Source: Mytilus edulis
Lineage: Eukaryota; Mollusca; Bivalvia; Mytilida; Mytilidae
DNA: 64,000 nt
Assembly: GCF_963676685.1 (NCBI RefSeq)
Contig: NC_092348.1
Coordinates: 19,815,386-19,879,385 of the forward strand
Direction of reading: 5' to 3'
The notes beneath the pieces were generated by a model. That model did not search any database and was not told the origin of the DNA. It was given only the letters and a program-made list of their open reading frames with translations. The position numbers and the translations under genes were made by a program. Positions 22,483 to 33,600 of the stretch are shown here, one piece after another. Within the stretch, counting starts at the first letter, position 1. Every line of letters begins with the position of its first letter.

Positions 22483-23607
22483 AAAACTTTATCTCAAAAA
22501 TTAGATAGAATTAGGATTGATTTAAGATTATAATAGAACTAAATACTGATATTACATTTAAACACAATGCATATTGCAATACTTATTAATAGCAATTAAC
22601 TATAATATATACATGTATATATGTCCGGATAATTATAAATTCAACTTCAAACGTACCAACAAATCTATGGCTTCCATGAATTATTTCTTAATTCAACAAC
22701 ACAAAATATATTGAAACACTTATATTAAACTATTTAGTGAAAGAACATCATCTTTATAGCGGAACAGCTAAATGATACTTATAGCTTCTTATAATTCTTC
22801 TTTAGAACCAAACATTTAAACTGCAATTTGTATGGTTCTACAAAAAAGTAAAATAACCCAAATACCTTACACGACAGAAAAAAAACAAATCGGACAGCCC
22901 CTCAACAAGTGGCAAAATCAAAAGTATCAAACGAAATAAATAAAACAAACTGTCATATATCTGACTTCGGACAGGCATTTCCTTGTCTAGAACACGGATG
23001 GTTAAACCTGGTTTTATAGTTAGATTATCCCCTCACTTGTATGACAACCCAAACCCTTCCAGTATATTACAAGTTAAGGACAATAGAAAAAGTCAGCAAA
23101 AAGAGGAATGCAGCTGATTCCCATAAGAATGTCGACTGAAAACAATTAACAAGCGTTGTAAATAAACAAATCAGTCACCATGATGATGATGTACTTATCA
23201 GAGAACGTTTATCCGTATCGGAATTGGTGTTTTTACTTTTCTTGAAATGTTCAAATTACAGACAGGTACCAAATTCTGTAAGGCATCTTATCTATAATTC
23301 AAAAATATTTTACTTAAATAAAAAACAATACGACAATCTGTACATTGCAACGTTTCATTATTTTTATATCTATATACGATAACGAAATTAATCGGAATAT
23401 TTTTCCATTTGTAATATGCAAATACCCTAATTATGTTCACTTAAGTGTTATATTTTTCCGCATATAAGCAAATACACAACAGTAATAAAACAACTGTTGG
23501 TTAAGCTAAGAAGTTTAGTCTAATTGTCTACTTGAGCACAAACCGAATATTAGTTTTTTAAACCTATTTTATAATCACATAAGATTTGCATTTGTTTGCA
23601 CATGCTT
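22483..23607. other. Serpin intergenic region, part 4
   Basis: No gene is seen. An inverted copy of the 11586-11775 repeat lies at about 22940-23080 (TGTCATATATCTGACTTCGG, ATCCCCTCACTTGTATGACA). The rest is AT-rich sequence leading to the serpin promoter. Confidence 0.5.
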
Positions 23608-23643
23608 TATAAAGTATTGGTTGCAGTCAGATTTATTTCAGTC
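23608..23643 (+). promoter_or_regulatory. TATA box and initiator of the intact serpin
   Basis: TATAAA (23608-23613) lies about 30 bases before an initiator-type TCAGTC (23638-23643), the canonical spacing. Transcription would begin near 23640, so translation must start downstream of it, which supports the ATG at 23681 or 23684. Confidence 0.65.
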
Positions 23644-23680
23644 TAGCGTCTTCTACTTAACAGGACTGGGTGATGCCTAT

Positions 23681-24817
23681 ATGATGGCAGGAATTCCTGT
23701 TAACTACGGACACGGTTTAATTGAATTCTCGACATCTTTATATCGAGAACTAGATAAGACGGAGAGTGTATGTATATCACCGTATAGTATCACTGCGGCG
23801 TTTCTATTGTTAATGGTGGGTGCAAGGGGACGGTCACAACAACAAATATCAGCTGTTCTTTTTAAAAATAACATATTTTCAGAGGAAGAGAAGTTGAAAT
23901 ATTACAAGACACTGAACAGCTATATAATTCAAAAAGCTGGAGTAAATGTGAGTTTAGCTAGTGCAAATAGATTATTTGTAAACGACAGATTCACAGTACT
24001 GCAAAATGTAAGAAAGAAAGCAAAACAATATTTTGGGGCCGATATCAGTTTGAAGGATTTTACAAGACCAAAGGCATCTGCATTTGTGATGAATAGATGG
24101 GTGTCGAAACAGACAAACGGCAAAATTAAGAATTTGATCACAGACGATATGATAGACGATGCCACTGTTATGTTCATAATAAATGCAGTGTATTTTAAAG
24201 CGACTTGGGAGAGACAGTTTTCACCAAAATTAACCAGCAAGCAAAACTTTCTGCTCCCAAACAACAAAACGATTGAAGTTGACATGATGAGCGTAAGATT
24301 AATGGTTTCATTTCATAAAGGCTTTGACTTCACTGCTATAGCATTACCATTCAAGGGAGGAAACTTTGATATGGTCTTCATTTTACCAGATAAAGAAGTG
24401 GAGCTTAAGCATATTGAATCGAGAATATCATTGAAATTCTTATCGGATATTTCTTCTGGATTTAATAAAAAACAATTTGATATCTTTATTCCAAAATTTA
24501 AATTAGAGTCAGATTTTGATTTAACGGAAGAACTACCTAAACTTGCAGTAACTGATATTTTTAAAGCAGGTGAAGCTAATTTTACCAACCTTATTGTTGA
24601 GAAGACACCAAATTTATATGTTAAGATTGCTGTTCACAAAGTTGTCTTCAATGTGAACGAGGCAGGTGTAGAAGGCGCTGCAGCTACAGCTTTTGGAATT
24701 TCATTTAGAAGTGGCGCACGACTGTTTTTGGCAAATAGACCCTTTTTGTTTTATGTAAGAGATATCAAATCAGGTCTTATTTTATTTATTGGTCGTTTCT
24801 ATCCTAAAGTCGGATAA
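23681..24817 (+). CDS. Intracellular-type inhibitory serpin, predicted P1-P1-prime Arg-Ser
   Basis: A single-exon frame encodes 378 residues, the normal size of a serpin core. The start is ATG 23681 (or 23684, the next codon), downstream of the TATA/initiator pair. There is no signal peptide, which suggests a cytosolic clade-B-like or otherwise intracellular serpin. Landmarks are SPYSITAAFLLLMVGA near the N-terminus, NAVYFKATWE in the shutter region, the hinge EAGVEGAAAT with small residues expected of an inhibitory serpin, and the C-terminal signature ANRPFLFYVRD. Counting from the hinge Glu as P17, P1 is Arg343 (codon 24707-24709) and P1-prime is Ser. This predicts inhibition of trypsin-like proteases by covalent trapping. 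A three-codon upstream frame (ATG 23673, TGA ending 23684) overlaps the start. A tandem paralogue at 14932 is dead. Confidence 0.92.
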   Translation: MMAGIPVNYGHGLIEFSTSLYRELDKTESVCISPYSITAAFLLLMVGARGRSQQQISAVLFKNNIFSEEEKLKYYKTLNSYIIQKAGVNVSLASANRLFVNDRFTVLQNVRKKAKQYFGADISLKDFTRPKASAFVMNRWVSKQTNGKIKNLITDDMIDDATVMFIINAVYFKATWERQFSPKLTSKQNFLLPNNKTIEVDMMSVRLMVSFHKGFDFTAIALPFKGGNFDMVFILPDKEVELKHIESRISLKFLSDISSGFNKKQFDIFIPKFKLESDFDLTEELPKLAVTDIFKAGEANFTNLIVEKTPNLYVKIAVHKVVFNVNEAGVEGAAATAFGISFRSGARLFLANRPFLFYVRDIKSGLILFIGRFYPKVG

Positions 24818-24971
24818 ATTATGATAATCATACACAAAACGACATTACTTTCAAAGCATGATGATTTCAACCAATAGCAGTTAAAGCAAATCCAAGGGCT
24901 GTTATTTGATCACAATGATAATGCTTTGTTCAAATGAAATAATGAAAATATTACTGTGAACTATGTGTCAT

Positions 24972-24977
24972 ATTAAA
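24972..24977 (+). terminator. Possible poly(A) signal ATTAAA of the serpin
   Basis: ATTAAA lies 155 bases after the stop codon. A canonical AATAAA appears only further on, near 25421. Which of them is used cannot be decided from sequence. Confidence 0.35.
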
Positions 24978-25829
24978 GAATTAATCTTGATATGAGATAA
25001 CTGGAAACGATTTTGTAAATTTATTGCAAGATATGAAGTAATTAAAACCTTGTGTTCCAAGAAGTTTGTATTCCGAACTGGAATGTTTGCATACATTAGA
25101 TGTATTATATTAACTTATTTGCATACATCATTAATCTATTATGTAGATACAAATAAAAGTATAACTTCTGTGAGCCAAACTCAAGCTTGTGATCAATTTT
25201 GTGATTTTATTATACAGTAAAACCTTCTTAAATCGACCTCTACCAGCCTGGACGAAAGAATTCGTCTCATCCGAGGTCGAGTGTGACTGCATTCCTTTGA
25301 AATGTATAAAATACCAGTATGACATTACTGTAAACTAGATATTTTAATTATTGTAACTTTTTTTTCGGTATGTCAATTAATGATTGTGTATCCAGTCTCC
25401 ATATTTTTTCTTTCTAGAAATAAAAATGTGAACAAGTTTAACGTAGTTTATTCTTTACCCAGCAATTATCCAGTAAGTAAATATTGAAGACCGCAGTTTA
25501 CTTTTAATATTGTGGCTCATTGTCACTCAGACCAACCATTTGATATCTAATCACATTTATTTTCATAAAAAAAACAATACATACCTTCACCAGTATCTTT
25601 GAAATGAAAGCACTAGCTATAGATAAATTGCATCATAATAATTAAACACACAAGTACAATACAAAAATTAACAAATAAAATCGATACAAAAATATTTACC
25701 AAGGGCTTTCACTATCAATGATGGAATCACTGGCGAAATTAAAAAAAGTCCCGAAAGATCACTGGGTCGTCTGCTTTATGATTAACTTTCCTTCAAGCTG
25801 TTGAAGTAGCAGTTGATCTTGGCGAGAGT
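24978..25829. other. Spacer downstream of the serpin
   Basis: No gene is seen. At about 25214-25290 a short dispersed repeat begins ACAGTAAAACCTTCTTAAAT and contains GACGAAAGAATTCGTC; sequences of this type recur widely in marine invertebrates. The rest is AT-rich. Confidence 0.45.
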
Positions 25830-26745
25830 TGTGGTAGCTATTGTTCTGTGTTGTCCTGAACTTCAAAGTATGACTGGTACGTGGCAGTAATCTCATTTAT
25901 GGAGGATAAGCTTTGAAAGGGTTTTCTATCGTTATCGTATCATCTTCGTGACTGTCTTTTGTTTCTTTCATGGTCAAAATTATGTTGTTGATAATATACT
26001 CGTCTGTTAGTGGCTCAGTTAGTGAATTATCAATGTGGATGCTGTTTTGTTCTGTGAAATTAATTCTTACAAGACGGGCTAGTGGAATACCATCGTCGTC
26101 GTCACCTTGAAACACTGAATATAAAATGTCAACACTGACATCTGCATGTCTAGAACAGTTGCTTATGTTGTGGTCATGCACTATAGATTATAGAATAACT
26201 CGGGAAGCGAAACAAGTCATGGAAAAATACTGCTGAGGCCCGATTTCCTTCTGCGTTGCCCTGAGTTTCAATGTATGACAGGTACTGTGGATTCATTTGT
26301 GTTCGTGGGTACCAATTTTCGTGGATTGAGTAAAACTGGCATTTTCGTGGATATTTGATTTCGTGATTTTGCCAATCTCTGTATATAAAGCCTATAGAAA
26401 ATGTGTAGTACGTTGAACATTGGAATTCGTGGTTTACATTGGTATCCAACGAATTATAATGACTCCACATGGCAGACAAGCCTTGGGCGGTTTTTTGTCG
26501 TTATCGTATCCTCTAAGTTACTGTCTCCTTCTGTCTTTTTCAGTGTCGAAGTTATCTTGTTGATGATATCGTCGTTTGTTAGTGGCTTAGTGATTGAATT
26601 ATCAATGTCGAAGCTGTCGTATTCTGTGAAATTAATTCCTACAAGACGGGCTAGTGGAATATCATCGACGTCGTCATCTTAAAACACTGAACATAAAATG
26701 TCAACACTGACATTTGCCTATCTCGAACAGTTGTTTATGGGTTGG
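25830..26745 (-). other. Unidentified duplicated coding-like block (two diverged copies)
   Basis: Two copies of one segment lie in tandem, about 26475-26745 and 25897-26175 on the minus strand. Both encode, in the same frame, VSVDIL-SV-, then IPLARLV-INFTE, IDNS-T-PLT and EDTIT. The 25897-26181 copy is open for 94 codons; the other has stops at two positions. A second shared stretch (26300-26215 and 25895-25830) has GTCATAC-TTGAA-TCAGG-CAAC-CAGA. The protein words are kept better than the DNA around them, which hints at past coding. No known domain is recognised. An unrelated repeat is inserted between the parts at 26285-26475. Confidence 0.45.
26285..26475. repeat. Dispersed bivalve-type repeat (TTCGTGGATT family)
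   Basis: Words such as TTCGTGGGTACCAATTTTCG, TTTTCGTGGATATTTG and TTGGTATCCAACGAATTATA alternate CGTGG and CGAATT motifs in a pattern I associate with a common bivalve interspersed repeat. It interrupts the duplicated block at 25830-26745. Confidence 0.55.
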
Positions 26746-27966
26746 TTGTGACTGAAACCAAGCTCGGTGCAGAAATCGGAGTGCATCTAGGATAGTAACA
26801 ATTAACTCTGTTTTACTCTCGGTTCTTAGAATAAGTTTTATCATGACTCAGCGGAAGTGAACTTCAGAAGGATACCTTTGTCAAAGGGATGCGTCTAACT
26901 GGTTGCAAAATGTGGTAGTAAACCAGCTTAATATTTTTCAAGCCTTTAACGTGCAGATGGCAGGGCAGTTGTCCTCTATCATTGCTACTTTCCGTTGCTG
27001 CCGTTAAACATTCTTGTCAAGCTTGTTTGACCAATTAATAAAGGTTTCTTATGTCATCCATGCTTTTTGATTTGCATCATACTGTGTTGGTAGCGAATTG
27101 ATAATCTAAAAGAATCTTTGGTGATCTGATTTACAAAAAGATAGCATTTGGACTTTCACAAAACCGGAGACCGTTATCCTCTCTTTACGCCTTTTACTAC
27201 CAATACAAAAGAGAGGAGAAAGACACCAGAGGAACAAATTATAATCATAGATCAAAAATAAACTGACAACGACATGGTTGAAAAAGAAAAAAAGACACCA
27301 GAAAAACAATAATATACAAGACTCAACATAGAAAACTAAAGACTATGCAACACGAATCCCACAAAAACTGTGGATGATCATAGCTGCTTAGGAAGGATAA
27401 GCCGATCCTGCTCCACATGTGACAATCTACACATTGACGTTAAGTTTATTCTTATATGTTTAAATATCATCATTCATAGACATTCCATCCAGTAAACCAC
27501 TACCATGATATCCTTCTATTTCAATCTTTAGCCCGCTGCATTTTACATCAATGGCGTTATGGTAGGAATAATATCAGTTGTTATGTTTTACAATGTTTTT
27601 GTTGAAAAAAGAAGGCTTTTCGACGACAATTCAAGCCATTTTTTTTTTGTAATTTCTTTGTACGAAGAAGTATTTGCGTTGAACACTTTCAGTGCAATGC
27701 ATATTATTTCATAAGCAACACCTTTAGAATGTGTATATGACGAAAATTGCAAAGAGAAAAAATTGACATTCAATGAAATTGGTGCAATTGTACACTTTAT
27801 TTTTCGTTTGCTGCATGATTTACATTTTTTGTCAGCGTTTAACAGTTTCCTGGATTAAACTCCCTTTTACAAACCAACGCCTGTGTAAATAATTTCGATA
27901 GTACCTGAAGTGGATACCTTAGTATGCAGAATTGTCAAATTTTGCAAATGAATCCAACATTAAAAT

Positions 27967-28108
27967 AATACTCAAAATTGACAACAACACTTCAAATGGT
28001 CTCAATTTCATTTATTATGGTCTACATGTTTTGCCTTACATACACGCGAAACATGTAGACTATAGCAAGTAAAATTAGAGACCATTTAAAGTGTCAATTG
28101 TGAGTATT
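27967..28108. repeat. Fold-back element, 142-bp inverted repeat
   Basis: AATACTCAAAATTGACAAC at the left pairs with GTGTCAATTGTGAGTATT at the right. Inner arms share AAATGGTCTC and GTCTACATGTTT. The arms are about 60 bp with some mismatches, around a loop of about 20 bp. Confidence 0.75.
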
Positions 28109-28871
28109 AGTTTCCTGGATTGATCTCGTTTTTATAACGCTTGTGATCAGAATTTTGATACATAAATTGAACATCTTTGCTTGATTTTATAGTGATAAGG
28201 AATCGCGAATATAACATAATGTTGACTGCTGTGTCCCTAATTTTGATCTTTTTGCCTATTTTGTCTGTTTGTTTTGTTCACACGTGGTTGTCAATATAAT
28301 GGAATTTGATGAGACTGTCATACAGGTAAGGGGTTTATCAAATTTTAAAATATGGTTTAATCCACCATTTTCTACATAAGAACATGCCTGTATCAAGTCG
28401 GAAATATGACATTTATTATCCATTCGATTGATGCGTTTGAACTTTTGATTTTGCCATTTGATTAGAGACTTTCCTATTAGAATTTTCTTCTGATTTCAGT
28501 ATTTTTGAGATTTTTTATGTTTTTGTTTTACTATTAGTCGAAACCGATACCCATCAGTAAAGTCGATGGAAATTAGATAATGAAAATTTAAGTGTATCAA
28601 GTGTACCCGAATATACTAACTTTTTTCCTGAAGCTGACAATATCATATATTTTATTACATAAACATAAATTAATATTTCCTCGCGTTTGTCACTAGTTTG
28701 TTGACACCATATATCTATCTGAACATCCAATTGATATAGCATATTATTCACAAAGTTAACACTATCAAAATAAGATAGTCACGAAAAAAGCAAACCTGTC
28801 AATGAAAAGGCTTGAATAGGAAGATTTACTATATAAGTCAAATTCAATCTGTGTTGGTCATCGCGTCAGAT

Positions 28872-29042
28872 ATAAGAAGATGCGACATGAGTGCAAATGA
28901 GACAACTCTCTATCTAAGTCACAATTTGTAAAAGTAAACCATTATAGGTCAAAGTACGGTCTTTAACACGGAACCTTGGTTTACACCTAACAGCAAGCTA
29001 TAAAGAGCCCAAAAATGTCTTTAAACCATTGTAACGGGAATG
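28872..29042 (+). repeat. Mussel-type dispersed repeat (GAGACAAC family), copy
   Basis: It carries the same ordered words as 19952-20116: GATGCGACATGAGTGCAAAT, GAGACAACTCTC, AACCATTATAGGTCAAAGTA, CGGTCTTTAACACGGA and AGCAAGCTATAAAG. Confidence 0.7.
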
Positions 29043-30422
29043 ATGGCTACTTTAAAACAAAGCATGGTTTACTGTATTTTATAATAGAGGTGCAGTCAAT
29101 AGATCTGACTGTTTCTTCAAATTCCCGCAATTCCTCATCTAATTATTTATTTTACTTTAGTATCATGGATGATGAAAAATTGATTAAAAAAATTAACCAC
29201 AGTTGGTTGATAGTTTTATTCATTAAAGGTTGTATTACACAAACGTCAAGGATCAGGTAAAATCATAACTATATTTATGGTCCGCTAAAGTCAAAATAAC
29301 AACTAACACATATTATGATGATGCAGGCCACAGATGTGACAGTTTATGTTTCAAAATCAATCATATCAAAAGATACATGTATAAAATTTGCATACACTAC
29401 AATTATAAGTACCAATTATGAATTTAAATATACAATACTATCATTAGACATTACAGTCTGAACCAATGAGCATATTATGTAATAAATGAAATTATTGAAA
29501 TTGAATTTTTTGAAAAGTCAATCAATTTAGAGTTATCTCCCCTTGACTATAAATTTGTTAATAATAGTGTAACATTTCAACTTTTGGGAGCAGATACCAC
29601 TCTGTTTGTCCTCATCTAATTCAACAATTAACTTCTTTTCAAGGTGGAAGAAGGGGGAGGGAGAGGGGATTAAAATATTTTATGAAAATTGAATGTCACC
29701 AAATCTCTGTGTGTTCTTCCTTTGGCAGCTATTTGGAAAAGAGGCTCGAAATTAAAACATGTGCTTGAAGTAACGCCCCCTTATCAATTGCAAAATTCCA
29801 AAGATTTTCAGGTTAGATAATCACATATGTACCATCCGTAACTTTTTCTACATATTTCTAAAATTTACAAAACATGATAACACAAGACTGAATACAATTA
29901 AAATTTAGTCTCATTGTACCATAAAGTCACCTATGCTGCACATAAGTGTATATATAAGGAATCAAAAGTTTTATGTTACAAAAAAGACTAAAATAACTGT
30001 TGCTTTATATCGTTTTCTATCTAGTGAGAAGTCAATATTGTATGTCCTGCGAAGTTGGTCGCTGGCATTTCCGAATAAACTGTGTTCTGTCAATTGATAG
30101 GAAACATTATTTCCTTTCTATGTTTTGGTATTTCTTGTTTTACGCCTTGATAAACCCTCATTTTTCCCGTTTAAATTCGATAACTTATCAGCCTTGGTTT
30201 ATATTTTTCATTGTGAAATTACTATTTCTTATGGAGGCAGATATAGAGAAGGCGCTTCTGCCGAAAGAAATTCACCAAGTGTTATTTTGTTTTTTTCTTT
30301 AAGCGGATACGTAATTTGATGGAGTAGAAATTGGGTTTGACAGACCAGGCTATATCATTAATACAACATTTCTCCGTATGCAATTTGTTATTTGTGTGAA
30401 ATAAATATAAAATGAACGTGTT

Positions 30423-30428
30423 TTTATT
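30423..30428 (-). terminator. Possible poly(A) signal of the guanylyl cyclase
   Basis: TTTATT on the plus strand reads AATAAA on the gene strand, about 262 bases after the stop codon at 30690. Confidence 0.4.
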
Positions 30429-30689
30429 TGTTCATCTGATCATTTTCGATATTTTGCAGTAATACATAGTACATTGTAAATTTTTTATCTTCGAATATGC
30501 ATATGAATGTTTGTTAAAATACGCAATTATCTACAAAAAATTACATTACTATGAAACACAAATAGTGAACAAACATTATACATGACTAGGCACTTGTCTG
30601 ATTTTGTTTACAGCTTTCTCTTGGTTGGTATGTCTCTCACGTGCGATTCTCTGATATTTGAGAACGTAATGAAAGATGTATTGAATGAT

Positions 30690-33600
30690 TTATACATGTT
30701 TTGCAACTTGGAATTCCTCCAACCAATAGGTAGCCATTTGTCCTTTTCCCTATAAAGATACACAGATTGTTAGTGTAGAATTTCATCTTAGTCTAGTGTT
30801 AGTCCCTATCTGCAACCACCAATGAAGCTAATTGAATCATCGACACAAATATTACTGCACCTGATGCGCATTTCAACAATATATGTCTTTTCGGGACCGA
30901 ATTCTAACAAAATAGTCGTGCTTCTTTTCTAAAGGATGACGAGAGATTCAGTTTCGAACTGAAGTCTCGTAACAAATAACAAACAACATATTTGATGTAC
31001 CTATATTTCTCTAATTTGATATTTGAAAAGAATTGGAATACAAACAAATTAATTTAGTTCATCCTAGCTCTTTTCTGAATTGTTCGTTATCGGGAATTGA
31101 CAAGTCACATATTTTTAAAACCAAACATGTATTTTTTACTTGATTTATTTCACTTAACTGAACGGAGTTTAATTGGCTCGCTCATCACAGACCAGGCCAT
31201 CTATAGACAGGTGTTTTGGAATAAACCTATCAATTTAGTGTCCAGAGTAATGGTAATTGATCTAGTTAAAACGCGTAAATAATATATGTGTATTCGCAAA
31301 ATAGACAAAAAGACACGGACGTTCAAAACGTATGCATATGTCATTATTATATATTGTTTAGCCATACTTTTTTTGTACCTTGCATCCCGAATGCTTTTTA
31401 GGGGAATAGGGGGTGCACTGGGAAAGTAAGTTGTGAATAGAATTTTAAAGGAAGGGAAAAAGTGTTTAAGTAATTGTTTAATGTATCATTTTTCTGAATC
31501 ACGTTTAAAATAAATCTCACAATCGGAATGTTTTAAACAGAATACTACAACAACCTATACTTTACCTCAAGATTCTCTGCTAAAGCTCATACAAGTGCTA
31601 AAAATTTTAAACTATTCTATTTATTCCATGTCGTACCCTCAGTTCCTTTGTAAATCTGTTTGATAGCACTAATTATAGGCGATTAAAAATCAGTAATAAT
31701 AATTATAACGGTAATCAATCGTATTACATACATGTATGTACATCTTCAAATATACCGATCTTTTGCAAAATAAACGTAAGCTCCGCCAGATCACATGAAA
31801 AAACATTGGAATGATTGTACTCGGGGAAAGGAATATTTGCTTGCAAGTACATAACAAGTAGCATACATTATTACCTTAACATCAATAAGACCTCTGAACT
31901 CTGTTATAAAATTCCCATGATGGCTCAGGATTTCTTGTGTGACACTACTTATATGTATCTTTCCACCTAAAATAAAATAAAAATAATTTCATTACAACAA
32001 TTCACATGGCCTCCTAAAAGAAAAGTAAAAACTAATCTTACAAAACTTTCCATGGCCAACTTCAAGGATTTGTATAGAATAGAGACAGAAGATGCAAAGG
32101 TAATATTAAAAATCCATAATTCGAAGAAAAACAAATAACGCCTTGTATAACTAAAATCGAAAGCGACGAAACGATAAACAAGTCCTAAAATACTTCATCG
32201 AAATTTAAGAATGATTGCTACGAACCCCACCGAAAAAGGGAAAACCATTAACTTCAAAAGAAACAATAGTGGGTGGTTTGACAGTAGCAGCGTTTCTTCT
32301 ATGAATGCATGGCGCAGACTAACACTAAGTTAAAATGTCATATCCAGCTCAATGAAACATTAAATGTTAACAAATGTCAAACTTAATCTGTTTCGAAGAA
32401 GAAAAAAACATTTCAGAACCTATGTTTTTACCATCTTAGCTCATCGGATAACTGATGCCCATTATAATCAATACGTTTTTAGCTAAGCCTAACGTTTAAC
32501 TAGTTTTATTTCTAACCAGGTGATTCTAGCTTCGCTTTTTTGTAACTGTTATTTGGCATTATCAGAAGGTCCTTTTGTAAGCTAATTATTAGAAATTTCT
32601 TGTATGTGGCATAACATTACGTACAGTAATTTAAAAAATATATAAAGCGAAATACAAGTCCTGCAACTAGAAAACTCAAGTAAATCTTGAAATATCAGAA
32701 ACAAATGATAACGCTAACATAGCAGCCACATATTCCGTCAACAGTTATGGATCTCGAAAGGAATACAATACCTAATCATTTTAAATATCACCTGCCATTC
32801 TAAATATCCTTCTCATTATATTTTATAACAACTATACATACGTCCATAAAACCAATATATTGCCTTATTGGTCAGATCTAATTACAGCTTCGATGCAGTA
32901 TCGCATACGTGTTTATGAAAAATTGTCAATTTATGAACACCCAAAGAAAATACTAAAGAACTTTCATCCGAAAGAGAAAAAATATAGTTTGGGCTTTGAA
33001 TCTATTTTGTAAGATTACTCAAAGTTTTGTACTATCTTTACTAGATGGTGTGCTTAAATGTTCAAAAGTAAGCTATACTATTGTTAGACCGTAATGTACA
33101 CACATTCAATCAACCCTGATCGGTGTGGTGTATGACAAGTAATCCTTAATCTATGCATTGTTTTAACGTTCGCAGCAAAGGTAATCCAAAGCGTTGCTAG
33201 CGATCGTTGTTATCTTGTCGAAGAGATATATTTTGATCCGAGTTAAAGACCTTGACTTTGAGATGAAGACAGTAGTCAAATCGCTAGCCCTTTATTCGTG
33301 TTTTGCAAGACATTAACCCGATTTTGAGTCTTTCTTTTATATATGGTCTGTTTTCTAAATCACAAATACTCCAAAACATGTTTAATGAACGTATGAGTTC
33401 TTTTAAGACGCTAGGTAATTTCAATACATACTAAATGAAGGCTTACCGATGCCGAAAGACTGCATTCTAGATGCTGTATTGACTGTGTCACCAAACAGAC
33501 AATATCTTGGCATTTTAGTGCCAACACATCCAGCAACGCATGGTCCTGAAATATACCAATGGATATTAAATAAGTAATAATAATAAAACATAGTATTACT

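Larger units (their letters stand above)
26746..30422. other. Gene-poor, repeat-rich stretch between serpin and cyclase
   Basis: No gene is seen. It contains a copy of the 33930-34085 repeat at about 27190-27400, an inverted repeat at 27967-28108, a copy of the 11586-11775 repeat at about 28250-28480 and the GAGACAAC-family copy at 28872-29042. Two overlapping open frames at 30000-30319 show no domain. Confidence 0.5.

Noticed and set aside
23929-24588. Minus-strand open frames across the serpin
   Set aside because: They are complementary to the intact serpin coding sequence and have no domain of their own.
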